DNA of 54,054 bases. Origin: Labilithrix sp. GTDB taxonomy: Bacteria; Myxococcota_A; Polyangia; Polyangiales; Polyangiaceae. The stretch lies in the NCBI GenBank assembly GCA_019637105.1, contig JAHBWF010000037.1, positions 1-54,054 of the forward strand. The letters are read 5' to 3'. The notes below the pieces were generated by a model. It was not told the origin of the DNA. It saw only the letters and a program-made list of their open reading frames with translations, and did not search any database. Shown here piece by piece: positions 53,961-54,054 of the stretch; position 1 is the first letter of the stretch, and every line of letters begins with the position of its first letter. The translations under genes and the position numbers were made by a program.

Positions 53961-54054
53961 GGGCGGAGCACTATAGCGAAGTGCCGGAGCCGCGAGGAGG
54001 CGTGTTCCCGCGCCCGGCGCCGCGGCGGCGTCGGCCCCGCGCGCGCCGGGAGCC

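Noticed and set aside
1-54054. CRISPR array, insertion sequence, integrase or attachment site
   Set aside because: No regularly spaced repeats, transposase motifs or paired direct repeats were seen.

Overview
The window is very GC-rich, densely packed bacterial DNA. It is full of Cys-anchored lipoproteins, has a Ser/Thr kinase with a long Pro/Ala linker, an ECF-type sigma factor beside a membrane partner, VWA, Sel1 and carboxypeptidase-regulatory-repeat exported proteins, and a dockerin-like module. That mix suggests a myxobacterium of the Polyangia (Sorangium/Labilithrix-like); this is inference from gene style, not from a marker gene comparison. No rRNA, tRNA, CRISPR array, insertion sequence or prophage was recognised.

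Layout. 0-7 kb: ArsR regulator/AHSA1 pair, an extensin-like peptidase-fold gene cut by an in-frame TAG, small lipoproteins, a beta-barrel/sigma/anti-sigma-like operon and a propeller lipoprotein. 7-13 kb: a co-directional cassette of GT4 glycosyltransferase, GNAT acyltransferase, acyl carrier protein, AMP-forming acyl ligase and group IV PLP decarboxylase. The last two resemble the exosortase-A-associated families, but no exosortase is present in the window. 13-20 kb: Sel1-repeat lipoprotein, asd, a giant Asp-box lipoprotein. 20.5-23.5 kb: an exported esterase whose alpha/beta-hydrolase motifs are in circularly permuted order. 23.5-28 kb: methyltransferase/GT2 divergent pair, then folE-SDR-LON-Rieske with overlapping genes. 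28.2-30.9 kb: an M1-like peptidase ending in a dockerin-like module, overlapping a lipoprotein with a cohesin-like domain, which suggests a surface-docked peptidase.

From about 30.38 to 43.65 kb nearly every gene is broken by several frameshifts, including essential ones: dnaA and cysS, plus an mlaE-type permease, an ABC permease, an NHL-type propeller and an outer-membrane barrel. DUF2203 and miaE inside the zone are intact. This is most simply an unpolished stretch of assembly. It contains the probable chromosome origin (dnaA on the minus strand, an AT-rich gene-free interval at 38.9-39.6 kb with DnaA-box-like sites). Gene identities there were read by joining frames, so boundaries are approximate.

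43.6-54 kb is clean again: a hotdog thioesterase, a membrane-anchored Ser/Thr kinase, a 988-residue multi-repeat/PDZ exported protein, a VWA lipoprotein, a membrane-anchored HELAH metallopeptidase, a TonB-like-topology membrane protein of unknown role, and a polytopic membrane protein.
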